Below are positions 17,891 to 27,016 of a stretch of 28,825 bases of DNA, piece by piece. How positions within the stretch are numbered: position 1 is the first letter of the stretch; every line of letters begins with the position of its first letter. The position numbers were made by a program, and so were the translations under genes. The stretch spans positions 1 to 28,825 of the forward strand of contig JANOHV010000081.1 in NCBI GenBank assembly GCA_031406795.1, given 5' to 3'. Origin of the DNA: DATDCY01 sp031406795 [NCBI: Candidatus Rokuibacteriota bacterium]. GTDB lineage: Bacteria > JAUVQV01. The notes below the pieces were generated by a model, which did no database searches, was not told the origin of the DNA, and saw only the letters and a program-made list of their open reading frames with translations.

Positions 17891-18583
17891 TCATGGGCTG
17901 GTCCAGCCCGCCAGCCGCATCAGGTCTCGAAGCGGTTTTTCGAGATGACCGGCCAACACCGCGTAGCCGGCGGCGTTCGGGTGGATCGAGTCGCTCTTCA
18001 TCTCGGGCTTTCCGGCGATGCCCGCGAGCAGGTCCGGCACGAGCAGACAGCCTTCGCGCTTCGCGACACGGGCGTACATCCCCGCCCAGTCCCCGGTGAG
18101 ACTGGGGAAGGAGAAGCCGCCGAGCACCACCATGGCCCCGGACTGATGGATCGCCCGGACGATGGCGCCGAGGTTCTCGGCTGCGGTCTCGACCGGGACA
18201 CCCCGAAGAAAATCGTTCCCGCCAAGGCAGACCACCACGATCCCGGGCCGGTGAACGAGCACGTCGGCCGCAACGCGGGCCAACGCGGCCGCTGTCGTGT
18301 CGCCGCTGACCCCGGCGTTCACCACGGGAAGGCCCAGAGCGGCCGCGAGACGTGAGGCGATGTCTTCGCCTGGCTTGGCGCCGAAGCCAGCAGTGAGCGA
18401 GTCGCCGAAGCACACCACGGACCTCCCCGGCGTGCCGATGTTGCGGACCTCCTGCTGCCGGGGGGGAAGCAGGGTCCAGACCGCCAGAATCAAAAAGCCG
18501 ACGAGGAGTACATCGCGCAACCGGAATCCATGGAAGCGCGGGCCGCTGCCCCTTCGTGCGGACGGAGTCGGAAGCGAGGTCAT
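17891..18583 (-). CDS. membrane-anchored SGNH hydrolase (TesA-like arylesterase)
   Basis: A 230-aa GDSL/SGNH esterase or lysophospholipase. An N-terminal TM or uncleaved signal (about residues 24-41) is followed by the catalytic domain. Block I is CFGDSLTAGFG (Ser62), block II GVSGDT (Gly94), block III GGNDF (Asn123) and block V DSIHPN (Asp198, His201), so all catalytic residues are present. It is expected to act in the periplasm on acyl esters or thioesters; the substrate is unknown. Start ATG at 18583 with only a weak GAGGT upstream. It converges on the SHOCT gene with 42 bases between. Confidence 0.92.
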   Translation of the reverse strand: MTSLPTPSARRGSGPRFHGFRLRDVLLVGFLILAVWTLLPPRQQEVRNIGTPGRSVVCFGDSLTAGFGAKPGEDIASRLAAALGLPVVNAGVSGDTTAAALARVAADVLVHRPGIVVVCLGGNDFLRGVPVETAAENLGAIVRAIHQSGAMVVLGGFSFPSLTGDWAGMYARVAKREGCLLVPDLLAGIAGKPEMKSDSIHPNAAGYAVLAGHLEKPLRDLMRLAGWTSP

Positions 18584-18753
18584 GGCTGCATCTTACCTCA
18601 GCCGGATGATCTGCTCTGCACACTCTTCCCGACGATACGAAAGCGGGCCGTCGAAGTCATTCAAGAGACTTCCGTCGGACACTTGCTGGGCACCTGGTCC
18701 GAAGAGATCGCCGCTCGGCAGGATGCGCCGTTCGCGAAAGTCACAGTTTTCAT

Positions 18754-18840
18754 TGGTGCCGGGGACGGGGGTCGAACCCGTACGGGGTTGCCCCCGAGGG
18801 ATTTTAAGTCCCTTGCGTCTGCCAGTTCCGCCACCCCGGC
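18754..18840 (-). tRNA. tRNA-Leu (anticodon TAA)
   Basis: An 87-nt class II tRNA with acceptor GCCGGGG/CCCCGGC, anticodon loop CTTAAAA (TAA), a variable arm, a T-loop GTTCGACCC and encoded CCA. It reads UUA/UUG leucine codons. Confidence 0.96.
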
Positions 18841-18895
18841 TTCGTCGCGACGGCGTCAGGATACCGCAGCCGGCTCTTCTCGTCCCGGCGGGCTA

Positions 18896-18918
18896 CTCCC
18901 CCGGCCGGGCCGGGGGAG
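18896..18918. repeat. perfect 10-bp stem-loop
   Basis: CTCCCCCGGC (18896-18905) and GCCGGGGGAG (18909-18918) flank a 3-base loop, between tRNA-Leu and the stop of the exported-protein gene at 18941. There is no U-run, so it is not a canonical terminator. It may protect the 3' end of the upstream mRNA or separate it from the tRNA. Confidence 0.6.
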
Positions 18919-18940
18919 CCAGGAGTGCCGCTCTCGAATC

Positions 18941-19591
18941 CTACTGCTCGAGCCAGAGCGTCAGCTTTGCTTCGCGGGTGTTGGCCTGGGCGACCATGCG
19001 CACGTAGTCCACGCGCCGGCCATCCCGGAAATCCAGCAGAATGTACAGGCCGCTACCGAGAGAACGTTCCGGAAATTCCACGACCTGCACTTCGCCGTTG
19101 CCGAAGACCACCTCGGCCCAGTCCATCTGGACCCGGCCCTCGCCGACCTCGAACCAGAGCTTCGTGCCGCGGGCTTTGCAGTCGAGGGTGAACTCCGTCC
19201 ACTCGTCCTCGCGGTAGAGGGTTTCCGTGTCCTGCCAGACGAGGCCGTCGCGGGAGTAACCGCGATCGTCGCGGTACCGGCGGTCGTGCCGGGAGCTGAC
19301 CACCACCCCGCCGAAAACGACCGGCGGCAGAAACAGCCTGGGCTCGACGCGGACCCGGACATTGACCCGCGGGGGGCGCACGATGACGGGTCGGGCCGCG
19401 CGCTTGAGCGGCCAATTGCGGTGCGTGACGACCGGCGCGCGAACTGCCGCGCCCGGACCACGCTGCCTGTCGACCCGGTCGCGGCCCGACTCGGCGCGAC
19501 GCCCGAACTGCGCGGCGGCGAAATTCGGAGCCGCCAGGCTGAAACCAGTGCCGAGCAGCAGGGAAAGAACAACGAGACGCATCAACTTCAT
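18941..19591 (-). CDS. exported basic protein with C-terminal beta-sandwich-like domain
   Basis: A 216-aa protein, not recognised with certainty. The signal peptide is about residues 1-27 (MRLVVLSLLLGTGFSLAA ending AAAQ). An Arg/Pro/Val-rich low-complexity region (about 28-85) precedes a C-terminal domain rich in alternating hydrophobic strands, ending VDYVRMVAQANTREAKLTLWLEQ. That end resembles small periplasmic YaaI/DUF2541-type proteins; the match is weak. GAGGA precedes the ATG at 19591; the longer in-frame opening lacks a signal peptide at its start and is rejected. It lies between tRNA-Leu and tRNA-Cys. Confidence 0.75.
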   Translation of the reverse strand: MKLMRLVVLSLLLGTGFSLAAPNFAAAQFGRRAESGRDRVDRQRGPGAAVRAPVVTHRNWPLKRAARPVIVRPPRVNVRVRVEPRLFLPPVVFGGVVVSSRHDRRYRDDRGYSRDGLVWQDTETLYREDEWTEFTLDCKARGTKLWFEVGEGRVQMDWAEVVFGNGEVQVVEFPERSLGSGLYILLDFRDGRRVDYVRMVAQANTREAKLTLWLEQ

Positions 19592-19718
19592 GGCGATTCC
19601 TCCTCGCGCGCCGGCAAGGCGCGCACCAAGCGCGCCTAAGGTCCCGGCACAGAAATCATGATACTCCAATACGGCAGCAACAACCATGTTCGGTGCGGAG
19701 CAGGGATGATCGGTATCG

Positions 19719-19793
<75 letters not shown>

Positions 19794-19818
19794 ATGGATC
19801 TTCAATTCACGCCGGCAG

Positions 19819-19847
19819 ACTCTATCTGCACGGATGGTCCCTGTCAA
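19819..19847 (-). promoter_or_regulatory. promoter of tRNA-Cys
   Basis: On the minus strand TTGACA (19847-19842) and TAGAGT (19824-19819) are 17 bases apart, ending 26 bases before the tRNA-Cys 5' end. A GC palindrome (CCCCCCGGGGGG, 19859-19870) separates this promoter from tRNA-Gly. Confidence 0.65.
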
Positions 19848-19884
19848 GACGCACATGTCCCCCCGGGGGGGCACGGTACAACGG

Positions 19885-19959
<75 letters not shown>

Positions 19960-20169
19960 AAACCGACTTCCTCCCCGTGGTCGGGAGGCGGGCTAGAATA
20001 TGCCATGCAATGACTGGGGCGTCAAGCGGCACAGCGGCGGGCTGCACAGGTGGTGCAATACAGCAACCCATCGGACGGCGCAAGGAAACTCCTCCGGCTT
20101 CGATGCGGCGACCTGATGTTCTCGCGCACCGGGGCGAGCGATGCGACGCGAGAACTCACGAACGCGTCG

Positions 20170-20790
20170 TCAGCGGCCCCGATTATCCCAGCCTTCCTTC
20201 CTGCCTCTGTTGGAACCGGGCCGGTCTTCTTCCCTTTCCGTGCCGCGGTCCTGAACGCACGTCCGGTAGCCGTCCTGATACGCCTTTTCGAAGCTTTCCT
20301 TGTACCCGGCATTGAAGCCGTCGCGGTAGCCTTCCTCATAGCCGTCGTCGAACCCTTTCTGGTAGCCGCCGCGAGAAAGGTCCTCGTGCCGCCGCGAATA
20401 CTTCTGCCTGACTTCGTCGTCGTACTCGTAGGGTCGCTCGGTGTCCAGATCAACCATGACGGGAGATCCCACGCGCACTTTGATCTGCGGGGGCAGGAAC
20501 GCCTTGGCAGCCCACCGATTGGCCTCCATGAAGAAGTAGAGTTGCCGCGCCGGGTCGAAATAGACCCGGGCATCCGGGTAGTACTCGTAGCGGCGTTGGG
20601 CCGGGGAAACCCGCTGGGTTGCGGACGGGGTGGCCTCGATCGTGATCCTCGGGACGGGCGGTTTCGGGATCACGATCCTGGGGATCGGGGGAAGCGGTAT
20701 CCTGATCTCAAAGTCCGCGGCAGCCGCAGCGGACGCCAGAAGAACAGCCGTGGCACCCATGACCAGAACGGTCGAAAAGAAGCGTCTCAT
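20170..20790 (-). CDS. exported protein with nine GYxxGF-type tetrads
   Basis: A 206-aa protein of unknown function. The signal peptide is about residues 1-25 (ending AAAAA). A proline-rich strand segment PLPPIPRIVIPKPPVPRI (33-50) and a middle region YYPDARVYFDPARQLYFF (70-87) follow. Residues 142-177 form a strict four-residue repeat: Gly, Ser or Ala every fourth position, always followed by Tyr or Phe, nine times. This resembles deca-GX3 helices that pack tightly together. The tail is charged. The ATG at 20790 has AAGGAGGG immediately upstream. It sits with the 42-aa lipoprotein gene, in the segment bounded by tRNA-Gly and the tRNA-Gly fragment. Confidence 0.8.
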   Translation of the reverse strand: MRRFFSTVLVMGATAVLLASAAAAADFEIRIPLPPIPRIVIPKPPVPRITIEATPSATQRVSPAQRRYEYYPDARVYFDPARQLYFFMEANRWAAKAFLPPQIKVRVGSPVMVDLDTERPYEYDDEVRQKYSRRHEDLSRGGYQKGFDDGYEEGYRDGFNAGYKESFEKAYQDGYRTCVQDRGTEREEDRPGSNRGRKEGWDNRGR

Positions 20791-20850
20791 GCTCCCTCCT
20801 TGTTGAACCAACCGGGCTTCCCAACCGCAGGAAGCCCGGCCTCAGGCAAT

Positions 20851-20979
20851 CTAAAGCCGACCCGGTATCGGCGGGCGCGGCGGCCCCCCCCCACGCCTGC
20901 CAAACGGCGGCGGACAACCGGCAAGCACGGCACTGAGCAGCAGGATCGTCGCGACGAACAGAACCATTGTCTTCTTCAT
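20851..20979 (-). CDS. 42-aa small lipoprotein
   Basis: A short gene with a textbook ribosome site (AAGGAGGAG seven bases before the ATG at 20979). The product starts KKTMVLFVATILLLS, continues to the lipobox VLAGC (Cys22), and ends in a 20-residue Pro/Gly/Arg tail (GRRGGGPPRPP). Lys-Lys plus a hydrophobic core plus lipobox makes export and lipidation convincing. The short basic tail recalls entericidin-like or cell-wall-binding small lipoproteins, but no family is recognised. It ends about 60 bases upstream of the GYxxGF protein start on the same strand, so the two are probably co-transcribed. Confidence 0.75.
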   Translation of the reverse strand: MKKTMVLFVATILLLSAVLAGCPPPFGRRGGGPPRPPIPGRL

Positions 20980-21660
20980 GAGACTCCTCCTTCTCCCGGC
21001 ATCCCGGGGGTGGCCTTGAAGAACGTTGTTCTCTCTTCAAAGCATTGCATCAAACGTGCCGTTGTCTGATTGCATGGCAGCGAAACCATCAAGTGCCTGC
21101 AATGCCTGGCTTTTTCAGTGTTCTGGCGGGAAGCACGTTTCAGGAGAACTGCGAACGCCGATGACGGCACTGAGACGGGTGCGCGCGACGACCGCCCTGC
21201 GAATGGTGCTTGCGGAGGCCAAAAGCCTTCTGATTCCGGTCAATCCATCATGAAGAAGCGGCATTGGCCGGTGGGGATTGTCGCAAAATTCAATTTCGAC
21301 ACGTCCGATACAACATTACAGATTCCTCTGGTGAGGCCGGCGACGTTGCGACCGCGCCAAGATCCTCGAAGATCGACTGCAGCTCGCCAGCCAACTCCGG
21401 CGGGAAGTCGGAAACTCATATGGACTACCACTGAGTTACTCCCGCCCTTGCCGAAAACAGCATGCGGATACCAGCGGGGGCAGCGACCGAAGTCAAGGAC
21501 TTCCGCCGAGAAATGTCGAAACAGCCCTTTACACCCCATTGCCCCTTCCCTACCATGGCTCGATCGACAAGGGTCAGAGGACGCTGGCCGGCCGCAGGGG
21601 CAGTCGGCGAGGATCGCCGGCACCCCGGGAATCAGGCGCACCACGGAGCGAGGAGGGGCC
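20980..21660. other. 680-bp intergenic region with tRNA and gene relics
   Basis: No intact gene is seen. It contains a 21-base exact copy of the tRNA-Gly 5' end (21425-21445). Directly beside it, a short plus-strand frame (about 21344-21422) reads like a helical linker, with KILEDRLQLASQLRREVGNS, resembling the segment before the AAA+ domain of NtrC-type regulators. Open frames such as 21026-21253 lack motifs and ribosome sites. This looks like an old insertion/deletion scar. Confidence 0.5.
21425..21445 (-). repeat. tRNA-Gly 5'-end fragment (possible attachment scar)
   Basis: Exactly 21 bases identical to the 5' end of tRNA-Gly (19939-19959), as a direct repeat 1,486 bp away. Bases on both sides differ, so the identity is sharply bounded. 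Confidence 0.75.
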
Positions 21661-23211
21661 ATGAAGAAACTGACACGTCGGGAATTCCTGATCGGGGCGG
21701 CGGGGACCGCCGGCTACCTCGGCCTCAGCGGGGCGTTTCCCCGGCTGGCCTTCGCCTCCCCCGACCTGGGCACGCCCGCCGGGGTCTGGGGCGGCAGCGA
21801 GCCGGGACACTGCCACGATTTCGTGCGCGACGGCGGCACCATCCCGGCGCCGTCCTCGGGGCGCTCGGCGCAGGTCTGCATCATCGGCGGCGGCCTCTCC
21901 GGTCTCGCCGCGGCCTACCGGCTGCGCGACACCGACCTGGTGTTGCTCGAGCACCTCAAGAGCACCGGCGGCCACTGCGCCCGCGGGCGGTGGCGGGATG
22001 TCTCCTACTCGGAGTGCGCGGCCTACTTTGTGGAGCCGGAGGACCCGCTCGACAAGTTCTACGAGGAGATGAACTTCCCGATCCGGAAGATCGAGGAGCC
22101 CTCCGACAGCGCGCTGATCGCCGACAAGTACGTCCTCGACACCTTCGGCACCGGCGCCAACAAGCTGCCCTTCTCCGACGCCGCGCGCCGGGACTTCACG
22201 CGGATGCGCCGCGAGATGGAGAAACTGCTCGAGAGCGACGACTACCCGAACATGCCGATTGTGGACGCCAGCGCCGAGGCGCGCAAGCTCGATCGCCTGA
22301 CCTGGGCCGACTGGCTGCTCAAGGAGCGCGGTTTCGACCCCGCGGTGAAGATCTTCGCCGACCTCTACTGCCGCTCGGCGCTCGGCGCGCCCTCCTCCGA
22401 GCACCTCTCGGCCTTCGCCGCGCTGAACTTCTGGGCCAGCGAATTCATGCCGCGCTACACCTTTCCCGGCGGCAACGCGCTGGCCGCCGAGATGCTGCAC
22501 GCCGCCGTCGAGAAGGCCGGCAAGGCACGGATCGTCTCCCCGGCCACGGCCGTGTTCGTGGAGCCGCGCGGCTCCGACGTCGCCGTGACCTACCTCGACG
22601 GCCAGGGCAGGACGCACCTGGTCGAGGCGAAGACCGTGATCATGGCCTGCCCGAAGTTCGTCGCGCGGCACATCGTCAAGGGCATCCCGAAGGACCAGGC
22701 TGCCGCGATGGGCGAACTGACCTACGGCTCGTACGTGGTCGCGAACGTGCTGTGCTCCGAGCCGATCGTCGAGGCCTCCTACGACACCTGGACGAACGCC
22801 GCCCCCTTCACCGACTTCATCGTCGCGGACTGGGTCTCGCGCTCCGGGGTCGCCCGGCGCGCCCCGACCCGGCACCAGGTGATCAGCGTCTACTGGCCGA
22901 CCGCCTACGACCACGACTCGCCGCTGAAGGAGGGCTCGTACGCCGCCTACCGCACCGGCGCCATCGAGGGCCTCGCGAAGCTGCTGCCGGGGGCGAAGAA
23001 GAAGATCGTCGACGTGCGGCTGGCCCGCTGGGGGCACGCGCTCTGCCACGGCAAGCCGGGGTGGTACACCGAAAAGTCGGAGATCATCAAGCGCGGGCTC
23101 GGCCGCGTGCACTTCGCGCACTCCGACAACCAGGGGCTGCCCGCGTTCGAGTCGGCGCTGATCGAGGGGCTCGAGGCCGCCAAGCGGGCGCGGGAATTGC
23201 TCCGCGGCTAG
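21661..23211 (+). CDS. Tat-exported FAD-dependent oxidoreductase (amine-oxidase-like)
   Basis: A 516-aa flavoprotein. The N-terminus KKLTRREFLIGAAGTAGYLG is a twin-arginine signal with a cleavage-like AFAS near residue 32, so the folded, cofactor-loaded enzyme is expected in the periplasm. The Rossmann FAD motif VCIIGGGLSGLAAAYRL is at about residues 72-88, followed by LLEHLKSTGGHC. The C-terminal FAD-contact end is FAHSDNQGLPAFESALIEGLEAAKRA, as in amine oxidase and phytoene-desaturase-like families. The substrate is unknown; polyamine oxidation is only one option. GGAGGGG precedes the ATG at 21661; the longer open frame upstream is unrelated relic sequence. Confidence 0.9.
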   Translation: MKKLTRREFLIGAAGTAGYLGLSGAFPRLAFASPDLGTPAGVWGGSEPGHCHDFVRDGGTIPAPSSGRSAQVCIIGGGLSGLAAAYRLRDTDLVLLEHLKSTGGHCARGRWRDVSYSECAAYFVEPEDPLDKFYEEMNFPIRKIEEPSDSALIADKYVLDTFGTGANKLPFSDAARRDFTRMRREMEKLLESDDYPNMPIVDASAEARKLDRLTWADWLLKERGFDPAVKIFADLYCRSALGAPSSEHLSAFAALNFWASEFMPRYTFPGGNALAAEMLHAAVEKAGKARIVSPATAVFVEPRGSDVAVTYLDGQGRTHLVEAKTVIMACPKFVARHIVKGIPKDQAAAMGELTYGSYVVANVLCSEPIVEASYDTWTNAAPFTDFIVADWVSRSGVARRAPTRHQVISVYWPTAYDHDSPLKEGSYAAYRTGAIEGLAKLLPGAKKKIVDVRLARWGHALCHGKPGWYTEKSEIIKRGLGRVHFAHSDNQGLPAFESALIEGLEAAKRARELLRG

Positions 23212-23222
23212 GCGGTCGGGAC

Positions 23223-23287
23223 GGGAGGGGGTTAACCCCTCCCCTACGGCGTCATGGGGTGTCGGGGCGGGGTTCATCCCCGCCCGT
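23223..23287. repeat. two short G/C palindromes (GGGGTTnACCCC type)
   Basis: GGGAGGGGGTTAACCCCTCC followed by CCTAC (23223-23247), and GGGGCGGGGTTCATCCCCGC followed by CCG (23263-23287), are tandem palindromes after the flavoprotein stop. A third relative lies at 26186-26210 after proC. They are common-looking dispersed hairpins that may act as 3' ends. Confidence 0.6.
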
Positions 23288-23294
23288 TCGCCAG

Positions 23295-23491
23295 TTACCG
23301 GTGTCGCGATAACCCTTCAGTGAACGGTGGCCAGATCAGTACCGTTCGCCCTGAGCCGTGAGCTTGTCGAACGGTCGAAGGGCGTTTGTATGAAGACTCT
23401 TTCCCGTTCGTGGTTCGACCGTTCGTCAAGCTCACGGCTCACCACGAACGGAAGAAGTTGCCTCACTTCACTGAAGGGTTACTTACCGGTA
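23295..23491. repeat. nested inverted-repeat element between convergent genes
   Basis: Outer arms: TTACCGGT and TAACCCTTCAGTGAA (23310-23324) against TTCACTGAAGGGTTA (23467-23481) and TACCGGTA. Inner arms: a 25-base pair at 23355-23379 and 23414-23438 with one mismatch, containing GAGCTTGTCGAA-like sequence, plus CCGTTCGTGGT/ACCACGAACGG hairpin arms (23404-23414, 23441-23451). The right outer arm overlaps the stop codon and last codons of the nitrilase-family gene. It has no ORF. It could end both convergent transcripts. Confidence 0.8.
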
Positions 23492-24280
23492 GAGGAATTC
23501 GTCGACTTCGCGGACGCGTCCTGCGAGGTAGGTGATAGTTTCGCGGGCGACCGCGACCTGGTCCAGATCGAGATCGACCTCCGCGTAGCCCGCCTGGCCG
23601 TTCAGGTGCGCCAGCACGTCGCCGCGCGGACCGATCACGGTCGAGCCCCCGCCGAACTGGATGGCGGTGCTGCGACCCGCGCGGTTGACGCCCGCCGCGA
23701 AGACCTGATTCTCGATGGCGCGGGCCGCCAGCAGCGTGTGAAAGTGCCCGAGCCTGATCTCCGGCCACTGGGAGGGGTAGAGCAGCAGCTCGGCGCCGGC
23801 GAGCGCCATCTTGCGGGAGAGTTCGGGGAAGCGCAGGTCGTAGCAGAGCGCGATGCCGATGCGGCCGATCTCCAGGTCGACGACGGTGACGGCGCGCCCG
23901 CGCACGAAATGGCGGTCCTCCTTCATCGGGCCGAAGAGGTGCACCTTGCGGTAGCGCGCGCGCACCCGCCCGTCGGGTCCGATGACGCACGCGGTGTTGT
24001 AGAGGTGGCCGTCGTCTGCGCTCTCCGCCCAGCTGCCGACCACGAAGAAGCCGTACTTCTTCGCCAGCGCGCCGACGCGCTCGAGCGACTCGGGCGTGCG
24101 CTTCGCCAACTCGTCGAGCCGGCGGTAGGCGTAGCCGCCGAGCCACATCTCGGGGAGGACGACGAGGCTGGCCTCGCCGGCGCCGGCCCGGTCGAGCGCT
24201 GCTTTCGCCGCACGCCAGTTCTCCGCGCACGCACCCTCGGCGAGAACGAGCTGGGCGATGGCGAGCTTCAGCCGGCGCAT
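23483..24280 (-). CDS. carbon-nitrogen hydrolase (nitrilase superfamily amidase)
   Basis: A 265-aa cytosolic amidase of the nitrilase superfamily. The catalytic triad is visible: Glu44 in LPEMWLGGY, Lys112 in YRKVHLF and Cys146 in ALCYDLRFPE. The motif order and length suit the omega-amidase/YafV-like branch; the substrate is not determined. The gene lies 29 bases downstream of rho on the same strand, so it may be co-transcribed with it. GAGG precedes the ATG at 24280. Its last two codons and stop (TAC CGG TAA) belong to the arm of the downstream inverted repeat, so the native C-terminus may have been remodelled there. Confidence 0.93.
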   Translation of the reverse strand: MRRLKLAIAQLVLAEGACAENWRAAKAALDRAGAGEASLVVLPEMWLGGYAYRRLDELAKRTPESLERVGALAKKYGFFVVGSWAESADDGHLYNTACVIGPDGRVRARYRKVHLFGPMKEDRHFVRGRAVTVVDLEIGRIGIALCYDLRFPELSRKMALAGAELLLYPSQWPEIRLGHFHTLLAARAIENQVFAAGVNRAGRSTAIQFGGGSTVIGPRGDVLAHLNGQAGYAEVDLDLDQVAVARETITYLAGRVREVDEFLYR

Positions 24281-24309
24281 GCCTCGATTCTACACCAACG
24301 CGTGGCGTC

Positions 24310-25556
<1,247 letters not shown>

Positions 25557-25560
<4 letters not shown>

Positions 25561-25637
25561 GATGTCCTCCTCGGGGACGGTGCGGCGGGAGCCGGTGGCG
25601 CTGTGGCTCCCGGGCGTTCTCGGAATAGGGGATGCAT
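25557..25637 (-). CDS. candidate 26-codon rho leader ORF
   Basis: The ATG at 25637 opens a 26-residue frame (start [10 protein letters not shown], then Ala/Pro-rich APPAPAAP). Its TGA overlaps the rho ATG as ATGA, and the rho Shine-Dalgarno sequence lies inside its final codons. E. coli rho also has a leader peptide gene (rhoL), so a leader ORF here is plausible; similarity was not established. Ribosome stalling at the prolines or coupling could tune rho expression. Its own ribosome site is weak. Confidence 0.4.
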
Positions 25638-25790
25638 TGCTCTCGTTCGGTTCGGCGTCGCTCGCCGTGACTGTTGGTAGGGAAGTGCCGTCTTCGCGCC
25701 GTTCCGGCGCGCCCTGTTCGGTTCTAGCTCATGCAGATGATCCTTGGAATCGTTGTGTCCGCCGGGTTGGTGTTAATGAGGCTGGTGGTA

Positions 25791-25819
25791 TGTATACGGC
25801 CGCGCCGCCCGGGTGTCAA
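25791..25819 (-). promoter_or_regulatory. strong sigma-70 promoter of rho
   Basis: On the minus strand TTGACA (25819-25814) and TATACA (25796-25791) have an exact 17-base spacer, giving a predicted start near 25785 and a leader of about 225 bases. The -35 box overlaps the stop codon of the DUF167 gene (CCT TGA CA). Confidence 0.85.
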
Positions 25820-26130
25820 GGGGATTTTATCGCCGCGGCGATTGCGGCGATCATCGCCGCCGGATCGAGGCCCTCGACGCGGAAGACCTTCCGGCGCGAC
25901 TTCGCGCCGCTGTGCAGTTCGACGCGCGACTTGGCGACGCCGAGCACATCGGCAAGCAGCTCGCGCGCGGCGGCGTTGGCCTCGCCGTCCACCGGGGGGG
26001 CGTTGACGCGCAGATCCAGGGCACCCTCCCGGACGCCGGCGACACCGGCGCGGGAGGCGCGCGGCCGCAGCCGGACGGGGACGAGACAGCCCCCGGGGAC
26101 GGCGGTGATGCGGGGCGCGTCGGTGGACAG
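25816..26130 (-). CDS. DUF167 (YggU) family protein with unclear start
   Basis: A frame ending TGA at 25816 encodes a near-complete DUF167 domain: GCLVPVRLRPRASRAGVAGV, then LRVNAPPVDGEANAAAREL, then SGAKSRRKVFRVEGL. These are the family hallmarks, and a yggU-like gene next to proC is a known arrangement. No ATG, GTG or TTG lies in this frame upstream of the domain. The coordinate given uses a CTG preceded eight bases upstream by AAGGGGG, which is part of an inserted palindrome (26136-26172). The native start may have been removed by that insertion, or the sequence may contain an error. The protein's function is unknown. Confidence 0.7.
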   Translation of the reverse strand: MSTDAPRITAVPGGCLVPVRLRPRASRAGVAGVREGALDLRVNAPPVDGEANAAARELLADVLGVAKSRVELHSGAKSRRKVFRVEGLDPAAMIAAIAAAIKSP

Positions 26131-26135
26131 CTTCC

Positions 26136-26210
26136 AATCCCCCTTGCTCCCGCCTCGACCAAGGGGGAGATTCCTTGTTGCTTTCGGGCGGGGGTCAACC
26201 CCGCCCCTAC
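26136..26210. repeat. two adjacent short palindromes between proC and DUF167
   Basis: AATCCCCCTT...AAGGGGGAGATT (26136-26172) is followed by GGGCGGGGGTCAACCCCGCC with CCTAC (26186-26210). The second overlaps the proC stop codon. Both are widespread-type dispersed hairpins. The first supplies the purine-rich tract before the DUF167 frame. Confidence 0.65.
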
Positions 26211-27004
26211 CCGGAAATTTCCTTCGATCGCGCCGCCGCCGCCCGCACCGCCGCCATGAAGGCGCCGCTCACGCCTCGCTCCTCGAGCTCGGCGATGCCG
26301 CGGATCGTCGTGCCGCCGGGAGAGGCGACCTGGTCGCGCAGCTGCAGCGGGTGCAGGCCGGTCGCGAGCACCAGCTGGGCGGCGCCAAGCACCGTCTGCG
26401 CCGCAAGCTGCAGCGCGGTCGCGCGCGGCAGGCCGGCCTGGACGCCGCCGTCGGCGAGCGCCTGAATCACCGTGAAGACATAGGCCGGTCCGCTGCCCGA
26501 GAGCCCGGTGACGGCGTCCATCAGACTCTCGGGGACCTCGACCGTCGTGCCGACCGAACCGAAGAGCTTGTTGACGAGCGCCTTGTCGGCTGCGGTGACG
26601 CCGCGCCCCCAGGAGATGGCGGTCGCGCCCTCGCCGACGAGCGCCGGGGTGTTCGGCATCGTGCGCACCAGGCGCGCCTTGAGCGACCCCGCCAGCGAGC
26701 CGAGCGTGACGCCCGCCGCGATCGAGACGACGAGCTTCGTGCGGCCGGCCGCCGGAGCGATCGTCGGGAGCACCACGGGCACCAGCTGCGGCTTGACCGC
26801 GAGGACGATTACCGCGCAGCGGCGCGCGAGGTCGGTGTTGTCGGCGGCCGCCCGGACGCGGTAGCCCTTGACCAGCCGCGCACGGCGCGCGACGTCCGGC
26901 TCGCTGACCCAGAGGTCGGCCGGCCGCACCACCTTGCCGCCGACGAGGCCCCTGATCAGCGCCTCGCCCATGTTCCCCGCACCGATAAATCCGATCGTCG
27001 TCAT
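26207..27004 (-). CDS. proC: pyrroline-5-carboxylate reductase
   Basis: A 265-aa cytosolic NAD(P)H-dependent enzyme that makes L-proline from pyrroline-5-carboxylate, the last step of proline synthesis. The N-terminal dinucleotide-binding loop is TIGFIGAGNMGEALI. VLAVKPQ is in the middle, and the C-terminal signature runs from LSGSGPAYVF to SPGGTTIRGIAELEERGV. Length is normal. It starts 12 bases after the stop of the short-form phosphorylase, with GGGGGG as ribosome site, so it is in that operon. The stop codon lies inside a G/C palindrome. Confidence 0.97.
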   Translation of the reverse strand: MTTIGFIGAGNMGEALIRGLVGGKVVRPADLWVSEPDVARRARLVKGYRVRAAADNTDLARRCAVIVLAVKPQLVPVVLPTIAPAAGRTKLVVSIAAGVTLGSLAGSLKARLVRTMPNTPALVGEGATAISWGRGVTAADKALVNKLFGSVGTTVEVPESLMDAVTGLSGSGPAYVFTVIQALADGGVQAGLPRATALQLAAQTVLGAAQLVLATGLHPLQLRDQVASPGGTTIRGIAELEERGVSGAFMAAVRAAAARSKEISG

Positions 27005-27016
27005 GGCCGCCCCCCG

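Noticed and set aside
21462-23312. 616-codon frame over the flavoprotein gene
   Set aside because: Shadow frame, extremely Arg-rich, no motif.
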